A stretch of 11,792 nucleotides of DNA, taken from contig JAHDOX010000050.1 of NCBI GenBank assembly GCA_018434645.1, positions 1-11,792 of the forward strand, written 5' to 3'. The position numbers were made by a program, and so were the translations under genes. The DNA is from Synergistales bacterium. GTDB lineage: Bacteria > Synergistota > Synergistia > Synergistales > Thermovirgaceae. Within the stretch, counting starts at the first letter, position 1. The number at the start of each line of letters is the position of its first letter. Positions 1 through 6,836 of this stretch are shown here, piece after piece. The notes under the pieces were generated by a model. It ran no database searches and was not told where the DNA came from. It worked only from the letters and a program-made list of their open reading frames with translations.

Positions 1-1
1 C

Positions 2-130
2 GCTACCGAAGGGAGAAAGACCAGAGCGATCATCATTACCGACAGTAACCACGTTATACTTTCGGCTATACAGCCGGAAACGGTGTCGCTCCGCTTTGAA
101 GGAGAAGAAGATGACCGGGAAGGCGAATAG
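2..130 (+). CDS. remA: RemA/DUF370 family regulator, 3' end only
   Basis: This is the last 42 codons of a gene that begins before the window. The reading frame starting at base 2 runs to a TAG at 128-130. The peptide contains the family block TRAIIITDSNHVILSAIQPE followed by TVSLRF and an acidic tail. This is the C-terminal half of the short RemA (DUF370) proteins. In Bacillus subtilis RemA is a DNA-binding activator of matrix genes; in other phyla the role is not well defined. It overlaps the next gene, gmk, by 20 nt, and the RemA-gmk-rpoZ order is widely conserved, which supports the call. Function in this organism is inferred from family only. Confidence 0.85.
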   Translation, partial: ATEGRKTRAIIITDSNHVILSAIQPETVSLRFEGEEDDREGE

Positions 131-728
131 CGGCAAAGGGACACTTTTTGTCATTTCGGGCCCGAGCGGCGTAGGAAAAGGGACACTTAGAAAAGAGCTT
201 TTCAGGAAGGTCCCGGAGCTTTCCTATTCCGTGTCTTGCACGACACGTAAACCCCGGCAGGGGGAACAGGACGGGATCGATTACCTTTTCATAGACGACA
301 AAACCTTTGAAAGACACCTTGAAGCGGGAGAATTTCTCGAATGGGCAGAGGTACACGGAAATCGTTACGGTACCTTGGAAAAAACCGTCAGAGATTCTTT
401 GGATAGAGGATGCGACGTTATTCTGGAGATAGATGTCCAGGGAGCTGCACAGGTAAAAAAACGCATGCCCGAAGCTGTACTCATATTCATTGCGCCACCA
501 GGTGAAGAAGAACTAAGAAGGCGTCTTAGCGAAAGAGGTACCGAAAAAAAGCAAGAGCTGTTGAAACGTCTCGAAAACGCCAGGAAAGAACTGGAAGAAT
601 CTGACAAATACGACCACTTAGTTGTAAACGACGACATAAAACGTGCATCTGAAGAACTGGCGGAAATAATTGATTTTTACCGGGATAAAAGAAAGCGAAA
701 TACCTTTTCTCCAGGAGGCGATTCTTGA
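111..728 (+). CDS. gmk: Guanylate kinase
   Basis: This 205-residue protein phosphorylates GMP to GDP with ATP in purine nucleotide metabolism. The P-loop GPSGVGKGT lies at residues 17-25. The GMP-binding block follows at about 40-60 (SVSCTTRKPRQGE, then DGIDYLF), then EWAEVHGNRYGT and the EIDVQGA segment. The length equals that of the family. I chose the ATG at 111 because GGAGAAG (101-107) sits just upstream at good spacing; an in-frame TTG at 96 would add five residues but has no better ribosome site. It overlaps the remA end by 20 nt, and its TGA overlaps the rpoZ ATG by one base, which suggests translational coupling. Nothing unusual is seen in the protein. Confidence 0.97.
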   Translation: MTGKANSGKGTLFVISGPSGVGKGTLRKELFRKVPELSYSVSCTTRKPRQGEQDGIDYLFIDDKTFERHLEAGEFLEWAEVHGNRYGTLEKTVRDSLDRGCDVILEIDVQGAAQVKKRMPEAVLIFIAPPGEEELRRRLSERGTEKKQELLKRLENARKELEESDKYDHLVVNDDIKRASEELAEIIDFYRDKRKRNTFSPGGDS

Positions 729-988
729 TGCAGCAATTTGGTGAAAGACCTTTTGAAAACACTGGCACAAAGAGGAACAAGTTCCTCGAAGCCCAGATAA
801 TAGCGAAGCGGGCTAAACAACTTAGCGAGAGGAAAGGACAAAGATTTCTTGAAGAAGGGAAAATGAACCCTATAGAACAGGCAATGAAGGAACTTGCAGA
901 AGGGAAACTTCGCTATATTCTCCCTTCGGAAAAGAAAGCTTCCCATTCCAGAGGAGCCGAAGATGACAAATCAAAGCTGGAAACGTAA
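728..988 (+). CDS. rpoZ: RNA polymerase omega subunit
   Basis: This 86-residue protein is the omega subunit, which helps assemble RNA polymerase by binding the C-terminal part of beta-prime. It has the family helix NKFLEAQIIAKRAKQL (residues about 18-33) and the later segment MNPIEQAMKELAEGKL (about 46-61). The length and position right after gmk are typical. The ATG at 728 is preceded by AGGAGG (712-717) and overlaps the gmk stop codon as TGATG; an in-frame TTG at 725 is less likely. Its last 26 nt overlap the start of coaBC. The polar tail after residue 65 is poorly conserved in this family and carries no recognisable motif. Omega is short and variable, so context adds much of the confidence. 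Confidence 0.9.
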   Translation: MQQFGERPFENTGTKRNKFLEAQIIAKRAKQLSERKGQRFLEEGKMNPIEQAMKELAEGKLRYILPSEKKASHSRGAEDDKSKLET

Positions 989-2186
989 CAGAAAACTTCT
1001 TTTAGGTATTACCGGGGGGATAGCGGCTTACAAGTTGCCGGAACTGGCAAGGGCATTTGTACGAAGGGAATGGAAAGTGGAAACAATACTCACGGAAGCA
1101 GCGGAAAGGTTCGTTACGCCTTTCACATTTTCTGTTCTTACGGGCCAACGTGCCTGGACTGAAAAGGATTTCCTCTCCGACGACCGTGGTGTGGAGATAC
1201 CTCACATAAAACTGGCCCAAAATTGTGAAGTTCTGGCGATCGCGCCCTGTACGGCGACGACGTTGTCACGACTGGCCACAGCCGACGGTTCGTCTCTTTT
1301 GTCCGCCACAGTCCTGGCCACAAGAGCGCCAGTGCTGCTTTTCCCATCGATGAACACGGACATGTGGTTTAACTCGGGAGTACAGGACAATTGCAAGGGA
1401 TGCATCCGGAAAGGATACACCCTGATAGAGCCTGGTCAGGGGCAGTTAGCCTGCAGGGATGAAGGAAAGGGAAGACTTCCTGACCTGGATGTCCTGGAAG
1501 AGGAAATACTTAAAGCAGTATGTCCCAAAAAAGATATGGAAGGCATGAAAGTTCTTGTAACCGCCGGACCGACACACGAGTATATCGACCCGGTAAGGTA
1601 TTTATCCAACCCGAGCAGCGGGAAGATGGGTTTCGCATTGGCCAAAGCGGCATGGTACAGGGGAGCAGAGGTAACGGTCGTTTCCGGTCCGGTCCCTGAA
1701 AGGCCTCCTCACGGAGTCAGGACTGTGCCTGTAGTATCTGCAGAACAGATGCTTGAAGCAGTCCTGGAAGAAGCACAAAGTGCCGATGTCATTATCAAGG
1801 CGGCTGCAGTCGGCGATTATAAGGCAGTTTCCCCTTCCGGGCAGAAAATGAAAAGAACCGGCGGGAAAATATCGCTGGAACTTGCCGAAAACCCGGACAT
1901 CATGGCGGAACTTGCGAAAAAAAGGAAGGATGGTCAAATTCTTGTCGGTTTTGCAGCTGAAACACAGGATATTATAGACAACGCTTCAAAAAAACTTGCG
2001 AAAAAGGGAGCCGACCTTATCGCGGTGAATGACGTAAATGCTCCAGGTTGTGGATTTGGCTCGGACACAAATGAAGTAACCGTCCTGGATGCGAAGGGCA
2101 TCCTCTCAAGGATTTCGGGTTCCAAGGAGGAAGTTGCCGAACTTCTCTGGGATTTGGCTCTTGAGCGTCGTGCCCTATTCCCCTGA
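963..2186 (+). CDS. coaBC: Bifunctional CoaBC: phosphopantothenoylcysteine synthetase/decarboxylase
   Basis: This 407-residue protein joins cysteine to 4'-phosphopantothenate (CoaB) and decarboxylates the product to 4'-phosphopantetheine (CoaC) in coenzyme A synthesis. The N-terminal flavoprotein half (about 10-185) has GITGGIAAYK at 15-24, the active-site type His81 in IPHIKL, PSMNTDMW at 128-135 (Asn131) and the lid-loop Cys164 in GQLACRDEGKGR. The CoaB half (about 192-400) has VTAGPTHEYIDPVRYLSN, SSGKMG after Asn216, AAVGDYK and VNDVNAPGCGFGSDTNEV. The ATG at 963 has GAGGAG at 951-956; an in-frame start at 894 would run deep into rpoZ. One oddity is that the usual PASAN/PATAD and A(D/N)DLL stretch is changed to PCTAT (95-99) and GSSLL (109-113). 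Key catalytic residues are intact, so I expect an active enzyme. Confidence 0.95.
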   Translation: MTNQSWKRNRKLLLGITGGIAAYKLPELARAFVRREWKVETILTEAAERFVTPFTFSVLTGQRAWTEKDFLSDDRGVEIPHIKLAQNCEVLAIAPCTATTLSRLATADGSSLLSATVLATRAPVLLFPSMNTDMWFNSGVQDNCKGCIRKGYTLIEPGQGQLACRDEGKGRLPDLDVLEEEILKAVCPKKDMEGMKVLVTAGPTHEYIDPVRYLSNPSSGKMGFALAKAAWYRGAEVTVVSGPVPERPPHGVRTVPVVSAEQMLEAVLEEAQSADVIIKAAAVGDYKAVSPSGQKMKRTGGKISLELAENPDIMAELAKKRKDGQILVGFAAETQDIIDNASKKLAKKGADLIAVNDVNAPGCGFGSDTNEVTVLDAKGILSRISGSKEEVAELLWDLALERRALFP

Positions 2187-4015
2187 TGCAAATGTTATAT
2201 GATGTCCTGCTGCCCGGTCCCTGGTGGCATCCTCTCACATATAGCGGGAATGGAAAAGATTTTCCTGAAAAGGGGTGCAGGGTAAGGGTTCCGATAGGCA
2301 GGACGGAAAGAACAGGTATTGTAACAGGTATCAGGGAAGCAAAAGGCGAAGTCTGCGACAAGCAGCAATTTTCCTGCCGATCCATACTATATGCCGTTGA
2401 TGAGGCCCCCGCGGTCACTGAAGAAATTCTCCAAACGCTTTTCCTGGCGGGAAAACATTTTCTTTGTGGACCGGGCGAACTGTTGAAAAGTGCCTTCCCG
2501 TCTCCTTTTTTTGATGGAAAAGAGGCCCCGAATGCCCCACGAATGTCGCCTGAAAAGACGAGGGCTTCTTACAGTATTGCCTTCGTAAGGGACGCCAAAG
2601 ACAGCGACAGGTTCAGGTCCTATTTGGAAATTTTGGAAAAAGACGACCACGGTGGGTTCGTCATCTTTCCAGAACGAAACCGTGCGGCGCTATTTTGGAA
2701 AAACCTTCCGGATAAATTGAAAGAAAGGGCAATCCTGTGGCCTGCGGGTAACGGCAAGAGAGCCTGGGAATCCTGGATAAAGGTCCTTAAGGGGCAACGA
2801 AATATCGTAATCGGTTCAATGGGTTGTCTGTTTGCGCCGTTGACCTGCATAAGGAACGTCATAGTGGAAGATGAGGGTAATCCTGTCTATTATTCCATAC
2901 GATATCCCTACATTCATGCCAGGTCTGTGTTGACTTACCGTGCCCGTTACTGGAAGGCCAAGCTTGTTTTGGGAGGAGCGATGCCTTCTTCCAGGAGCTT
3001 TTTGTTCCGTAAAGAAAAATGTACGGCCAGGACAGGAGGTCGTCTCATTTTCGCTGACAAGTCAGGGGCTCGTGAATTTGAAGTTCGTGGTGTCAAAAGA
3101 CCCTTGCCCGTGACTGACGCTGTTTTGACCAGAACACAGGAGGCCATCGCAGAACATGGCGTAGTAATGTGGCTTTTGGACAGGATTGGATACGCTTCGG
3201 GGATCTGGTGCCGCGAGTGCGAGTCTATACTGACTTGCCCAAAATGCGGAACAGCCCTTAGATGGGAAACCCGGGAATCGACCGCTGTATGTCCTTTCTG
3301 TGGGAACAGAGGTAAATTACCCGAGGAGTGCCCCAATTGTGGAGGCGCTTTCATGGAAGGTATAAAACCGGGGATCGAAGCTTCTGTGGATCTGGCGTCC
3401 AATTTGTTGGGAAACAAAGATCTGGTGCACGAATGGCACAAAGCGGTAACGAAAGAAAAAAGCAGTCGCAATAAAATGCTCAAAGAACTTGAAGCCTCGG
3501 GAGGCATAGTAACCGGAACGCGAAAGGCACTTGAACTGTGTGATGATATCCCTGTGGCGCTGGTATGTTGGCTGGACATAGACACGGAACTTCTCAAGCC
3601 TTCTTACGACGTAAAATACCGGGCTTTCCGGATGATTTGGGAGTCCTTGTGGCGCGGAATGGAACCCGAAAACCGAAAGGTAATACTTCAGACCAAAGCA
3701 ACGGGGACCGCCTGGCAAAAGAAACTGGAAAAGGGGTGGCACCAGTTTTGGGAATCCGAACTTGCAGAGCGAAAAGAACTGGATTTGCCGCCATGGAAAT
3801 TCCTGGTTGAAATAAACACCAAAAGTCGAATTAAAAATGAGATGTTGTCGATTCTCGAGAGCGCGGGGTTCGAATGTCTCGATCCTGACCCGAGCAGCGG
3901 CCTTTTCTGGGTCAGGACGGAAAAGACTGAAACCATGAGAAAGGCTGTAGAGCCTTTTTTCTCGGTTTCTCGTTCAAAAGAGGGATTTCCTCGAATGAGA
4001 GTATGGATCGACTAG
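2186..4015 (+). CDS. priA: PriA-like primosomal protein without helicase motifs
   Basis: This is a 609-residue PriA homologue, shorter than the usual 700-800. PriA recognises stalled or repaired replication forks and reloads the replicative helicase. The N-terminal DNA-binding domain is recognisable (residues about 5-50, with GCRVRVPIGR then GIVTGI). The middle aligns as a decayed helicase: GSMGCLFAP (210-218) for the usual GTRSALFAP, VEDEGN (227-232) for VDEEH, and GGAMPSS (263-269) for GSATPS. No GxxGxGKT Walker A is present. The zinc-binding segment is intact, with Cys342, 345, 351, 354, 369, 372, 382 and 385. The motif VI position reads GMEPENR (491-497) instead of GRAGR, followed by the conserved VILQT. 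ATPase and unwinding are probably lost, with a structural role kept, as is proposed for actinobacterial PriA. The ATG overlaps the coaBC stop (TGATG). Confidence 0.9.
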   Translation: MQMLYDVLLPGPWWHPLTYSGNGKDFPEKGCRVRVPIGRTERTGIVTGIREAKGEVCDKQQFSCRSILYAVDEAPAVTEEILQTLFLAGKHFLCGPGELLKSAFPSPFFDGKEAPNAPRMSPEKTRASYSIAFVRDAKDSDRFRSYLEILEKDDHGGFVIFPERNRAALFWKNLPDKLKERAILWPAGNGKRAWESWIKVLKGQRNIVIGSMGCLFAPLTCIRNVIVEDEGNPVYYSIRYPYIHARSVLTYRARYWKAKLVLGGAMPSSRSFLFRKEKCTARTGGRLIFADKSGAREFEVRGVKRPLPVTDAVLTRTQEAIAEHGVVMWLLDRIGYASGIWCRECESILTCPKCGTALRWETRESTAVCPFCGNRGKLPEECPNCGGAFMEGIKPGIEASVDLASNLLGNKDLVHEWHKAVTKEKSSRNKMLKELEASGGIVTGTRKALELCDDIPVALVCWLDIDTELLKPSYDVKYRAFRMIWESLWRGMEPENRKVILQTKATGTAWQKKLEKGWHQFWESELAERKELDLPPWKFLVEINTKSRIKNEMLSILESAGFECLDPDPSSGLFWVRTEKTETMRKAVEPFFSVSRSKEGFPRMRVWID

Positions 4016-4037
4016 TATTTTCCGGAAGGTGAGAAAA

Positions 4038-5369
4038 ATGGCTATTGTCACGATAATCGGACGTCCAAATGTCGGTAAATCCTCGCTCTTCAACCGAATA
4101 GCCCGTCGTCGTACGGCCATAGTCGATGATGAGCCAGGTGTGACAAGAGACAGGCTCTACATACAGGCGGAATGGCAGGGAACAAAATTCTACCTTGTGG
4201 ACACCGGGGGTATGACTGGATCCTCAAGCGACGGCCTTGCTCAGGCAGTGCATCGACAAGTCGAGACCGCCATCGAGGAAAGTGACGTAATACTCTTCGT
4301 GGTCGATACTAAAACGGGCGTAACACCCCTTGATGAGGAAATAGCACAACTTCTGCGAAAAACGGGGAAGCCCGTAATAGTTGTCGGAAACAAGATCGAC
4401 GACCCATCCCAGGAAACCCGCCTTTTCGACCTCTACGAGCTGGGATTCGAAAACATAGTAGGCGTCAGCTCCGCCCACGGGAGAAATATGGACGAACTTT
4501 TGGATATGATGCTTCCTCATATCACAGGAATGCCGCACATTGAAGAAAATGACGACGAAATACGACTGGCCATAGTGGGGAGGCCCAATGTGGGAAAATC
4601 GACACTCCTGAATGCTCTTGCAAAAACAGAGAGAGTCCTTGTAGGCGATGCCCCGGGAACGACACGTGACTCCGCTGATGTCGTTGTTCATTTTGATAAA
4701 CAGCCTTTCAGGATTATAGATACCGCAGGTTTGAGAAAACGGTCGAAAATCAGGTCCAGCCTGGAATTTTACTCGCTTGTCAGAACCCATGAAGCGGTTG
4801 ACAAGAGCGACGTCACTGTTCTTCTCATGCAAGCCGATCCACTATGTACCGATCAGGACAAAAAGATCGCTGCGCATGTCGTCGAAAAGGGCAAAGGACT
4901 GGTTTTGGCCGTCAATAAATGGGATACCATCGAGAAAAGTCCACGCATTGGCGACGTTGTACGTGAAACCATCAGAAGAGAAATGCCTTTTGTCGACTTT
5001 GCCCCTATTGTGTTCGTCTCGGCCAAATCGGGGAGAGGTTTGCACAAGATACCCGGACTTGTATCACAGGTAAACGAAAACAGGAAACGCAGGCTCCCCA
5101 CTGATCTGCTTGCCAGGATCGTCAGCGAATCTTTTCTTTTCGAGCATATGCCGACCGATAAAAAGGGAAGAAGGCTTTCAATTTACAAATGTACACAAAT
5201 CGGGACGGAGCCACCACATTTTGAATTTATAGTAAATGACACTACGATATTTAACACGTCTTTTGAAAGACATGTACATCATATGTTAAGAAACATGGCG
5301 GAATTTGAGGGGGTTCCTATTCGAATCAGCTGGAGACGGGCTACGAAAAGCGTAAAAAAAAGTCACTGA
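4038..5369 (+). CDS. der: Ribosome-assembly GTPase Der (EngA)
   Basis: This 443-residue GTPase has two tandem G domains and acts in late assembly of the 50S ribosomal subunit. G domain 1 shows GRPNVGKS at 8-15, DEPGVTRD, DTGG and NKID at 118-121. G domain 2 shows GRPNVGKST at 181-189, DAPGTTRD, DTAGLRKR and NKWD at 293-296. A KH-like C-terminal domain follows, ending in the usual basic tail (RRATKSVKKSH). The length is normal. The ATG at 4038 is preceded by AAGGTGAG (4026-4033), a strong ribosome site; an in-frame GTG at 4029 overlaps that site and is unlikely. The gene lies 22 nt after priA and closes the + strand operon before the hup promoter. All nucleotide-binding motifs are complete. 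Confidence 0.98.
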   Translation: MAIVTIIGRPNVGKSSLFNRIARRRTAIVDDEPGVTRDRLYIQAEWQGTKFYLVDTGGMTGSSSDGLAQAVHRQVETAIEESDVILFVVDTKTGVTPLDEEIAQLLRKTGKPVIVVGNKIDDPSQETRLFDLYELGFENIVGVSSAHGRNMDELLDMMLPHITGMPHIEENDDEIRLAIVGRPNVGKSTLLNALAKTERVLVGDAPGTTRDSADVVVHFDKQPFRIIDTAGLRKRSKIRSSLEFYSLVRTHEAVDKSDVTVLLMQADPLCTDQDKKIAAHVVEKGKGLVLAVNKWDTIEKSPRIGDVVRETIRREMPFVDFAPIVFVSAKSGRGLHKIPGLVSQVNENRKRRLPTDLLARIVSESFLFEHMPTDKKGRRLSIYKCTQIGTEPPHFEFIVNDTTIFNTSFERHVHHMLRNMAEFEGVPIRISWRRATKSVKKSH

Positions 5370-5371
5370 CC

Positions 5372-5400
5372 TTGACCATGTTCTTTCAACGTGATATTAA
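5372..5400 (+). promoter_or_regulatory. Sigma-70 promoter for hup
   Basis: A -35 element TTGACC (5372-5377) and a -10 element TATTAA (5395-5400) are separated by exactly 17 bp. The expected start near 5407 gives a leader of about 55 nt before the hup GTG. The promoter begins three bases after the der stop codon, so hup can be transcribed independently of the upstream operon. No terminator is visible between der and this promoter, so read-through is also possible. Confidence 0.7.
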
Positions 5401-5462
5401 TACGTTGTGTAGCACCATTGGCAGTTTCAGTCAAAGGCTGTAAAAGGGGAGGTGCGTGGAGA

Positions 5463-5738
5463 GTGACGAAAGCAGATTTGGTACAGGCAGTGGCCAAAGC
5501 CGCGGGAATCAACAAGCGGCAGGCCGGTGAGGCAGTGTCGGCGGCGATCGACGCGGTCAGTGCCGCGCTGGCGAAGGGGGAAAAGGTGCAGCTTGTAGGA
5601 TTTGGTACTTTCGAGGTTAGAACTCGCGCTGCCAGAAAAGGAAGAAACCCGCAGGACCCGTCAAAAGTCATCAATATCCCAAGCAAGAAGGTCCCCGCTT
5701 TTCGTCCCGGAAAAGCTCTCAAGGACAAGGTTTCCTAG
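5463..5738 (+). CDS. hup: HU-family DNA-binding protein
   Basis: This 91-residue protein is a dimeric histone-like nucleoid protein that bends and compacts DNA without strong sequence preference. It has the N-terminal helices (TKADLVQAVAKAAGINKRQA), the signature GFGTFEVRTRAARKGRNP at about 46-63 with the DNA-intercalating proline at 63 in the RNP tip, and the C-terminal VPAFRPGKALKDKV. The length is that of HU. I place the start at GTG 5463, with GGGAGGTG (5447-5454) eight bases upstream. The frame stays open back to 5391, but that stretch holds the promoter and leader and does not look like protein. HU and IHF cannot be separated with certainty, but the single-copy style and length favour HU. 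Confidence 0.93.
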   Translation: MTKADLVQAVAKAAGINKRQAGEAVSAAIDAVSAALAKGEKVQLVGFGTFEVRTRAARKGRNPQDPSKVINIPSKKVPAFRPGKALKDKVS

Positions 5739-5780
5739 GTATTGTACTGCTTGGCATTTTATGATCGCAGCAAATTCAGA

Positions 5781-5809
5781 GCGGGCGGAGCATTCAAGGG
5801 GCCGCCCGC
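5781..5809. terminator. GC-rich hairpin between convergent hup and rsmA
   Basis: A perfect 8-bp inverted repeat (GCGGGCGG at 5781-5788 and CCGCCCGC at 5802-5809) encloses a 13-nt loop. It sits where the + strand hup transcript and the - strand rsmA transcript meet. The right arm lies inside the last codons of rsmA (stop at 5794-5796). Neither side is followed by a good T-run, only AAATATTT on the + side, so it is not a classical intrinsic terminator. It may still stop or protect both transcripts. Confidence 0.4.
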
Positions 5810-6618
5810 AAATATTTCAGCCAAAACGAGTAAAGTGCATCCCATTGCTCTATGTTTAGCTCCTCGGCCCTTATGTTTAAAGCCAGATCGCAATTTTCGA
5901 ACCAGGTAATCACTTGTTCCCTTTCAAGCCTCAACGATGCCGTAAAATTGTTCAAAAGTGTTTTACGTCTCTGCCTGAAGGCCGATTCCACAAAAATACG
6001 CCACCTGGGGTTCTCCTTTATAAACAGCGGTTTTTCAAGGCGAACCTGCAAAAGGGCAGATTCTACTTTAGGGCTGGGCCTGAAAGCAGAGGGAGGTACG
6101 GTTAAAAGAACTTCCATCGTGGCAATTTTCCCCAAAGTGACACTCAATGGATTGCTTCTTCTTGTACCGGGCGAAGCACACAACCTCTCGGCCGCTTCCT
6201 TTTGGACCATCAAGATGAAATATATAGATCCAGATGGAGCTGCTTCCTCGACAAGTTTCCATACCAGATCAGTAGTTATTTGATAGGGTATATTGGCAAC
6301 CACCTTGTTTGGCGGGGGATCAAAGGAAGTTCTGTAATCGACGGAAAGTGCGTCCTCCCAGGGTATTATGAGGTTAGGATTTGCTTCAGCCAGGGCGGCT
6401 AGCTCGGCAAAAAACCTTTTGTCCAACTCCACGGCATACAACCGTGAGGGTTGAGCTTCGAGTATGTAACGCGTCAACATCCCCTTTCCGGGTCCTATCT
6501 CGAGAATCCTGTCGTCAGAACGGATATCTGCGGTTGCGCACATAAATCTGGCGGTGTTTCCATCGACAAGGAAGTTCTGGCCGATTTTAGATGTCTTGCG
6601 GTTACTCCTTCTGATCAT
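5794..6618 (-). CDS. rsmA: 16S rRNA dimethyladenosine transferase RsmA (KsgA)
   Basis: This 274-residue SAM-dependent enzyme dimethylates two adjacent adenosines in the 3' terminal hairpin of 16S rRNA (A1518/A1519 in E. coli numbering) during 30S maturation. Motifs in order are GQNFLVD at 13-19, the SAM-binding LEIGPGKG at 39-46, acidic ELD at 64-66, the catalytic NIPY at 109-112, MVQKEAAERLCASPG, PPSAFRPSPKVES, and AFRQRRKTLLNNF near the C-terminus. The length is typical. The start at 6618 is preceded on the - strand by AAGGTGAG at good spacing. It is the first protein gene after tRNA-Pro on the same strand, beyond a strong terminator. Expression therefore depends on read-through or on a weak promoter inside that terminator. 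Confidence 0.96.
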   Translation of the reverse strand: MIRRSNRKTSKIGQNFLVDGNTARFMCATADIRSDDRILEIGPGKGMLTRYILEAQPSRLYAVELDKRFFAELAALAEANPNLIIPWEDALSVDYRTSFDPPPNKVVANIPYQITTDLVWKLVEEAAPSGSIYFILMVQKEAAERLCASPGTRRSNPLSVTLGKIATMEVLLTVPPSAFRPSPKVESALLQVRLEKPLFIKENPRWRIFVESAFRQRRKTLLNNFTASLRLEREQVITWFENCDLALNIRAEELNIEQWDALYSFWLKYLRAAP

Positions 6619-6636
6619 GGTCTCACCTTTCAGTTG

Positions 6637-6665
6637 TTTCTAAAGAAAAGAAAAGCGGGAGACAA
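6637..6665 (-). promoter_or_regulatory. Possible weak promoter for rsmA
   Basis: On the - strand, TTGTCT (6660-6665) and TAGAAA (6637-6642) are 17 bp apart, each matching the sigma-70 consensus at four of six positions. The -35 element lies inside the hairpin of the tRNA-Pro terminator and the spacer is its T-rich tail. It would start rsmA RNA about 10 nt before the start codon, leaving little room for the ribosome site, so it is only a candidate. Confidence 0.2.
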
Positions 6666-6676
6666 AGGTCTCCCGC
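6642..6676 (-). terminator. Rho-independent terminator after tRNA-Pro
   Basis: A perfect 9-bp stem (GCGGGAGAC at 6655-6663 and GTCTCCCGC at 6668-6676) with a 4-nt loop is followed, in the - strand direction, by TTTTCTTTTCTTTA. It lies 10 nt beyond the encoded CCA of the tRNA. Stem strength and the U-rich tail make it a convincing intrinsic terminator for the tRNA-Pro transcript and an attenuating barrier before rsmA. Confidence 0.85.
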
Positions 6677-6686
6677 AAGGTTATTC

Positions 6687-6764
6687 TGGTCGGGACGAGA
6701 GGATTTGAACCTCCGACCCCTTGACCCCCAGTCAAGTGCGCTTACCAGACTGCGCTACGTCCCG
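6687..6764 (-). tRNA. tRNA-Pro, anticodon GGG
   Basis: Read on the - strand, the 78-nt gene folds as a full cloverleaf. The acceptor stem CGGGACG pairs perfectly with CGTCCCG; the D stem is GCGC/GCGC. The anticodon stem CTTGA/TCAAG holds the loop CTGGGGG, giving anticodon GGG with G at position 37, as expected for proline tRNAs. The T arm is GGAGG-TTCAAAT-CCTCT with one G-U pair. The discriminator base is A and the CCA end is encoded at 6687-6689. It has its own promoter and terminator and lies between porB and rsmA on the same strand. It reads CCC and, by wobble, CCU codons. Confidence 0.97.
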
Positions 6765-6776
6765 TCAGCGTCGAGT

Positions 6777-6805
6777 ATTGTATCCTTGATCCCACACCGG
6801 GTCAA
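6777..6805 (-). promoter_or_regulatory. Sigma-70 promoter for tRNA-Pro
   Basis: On the - strand a -35 TTGACC (6800-6805) and a -10 TACAAT (6777-6782) are separated by exactly 17 bp. The expected start near 6770 leaves a leader of only about five nt before the mature tRNA 5' end at 6764. The promoter begins 32 nt past the porB stop, and no terminator is seen between them. The por transcript may therefore also run into the tRNA. Confidence 0.75.
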
Positions 6806-6836
6806 GCACGAATTTACCACCACGCTTGTTCAAGGC

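Noticed and set aside
2947..3597. 216-codon open frame on the - strand inside priA
   Set aside because: Antisense to a continuous PriA frame with conserved cysteines, with no domain or ribosome site of its own.
4224..4832. 202-codon open frame on the - strand inside der
   Set aside because: Antisense to the two Der GTPase domains; no recognisable protein features.
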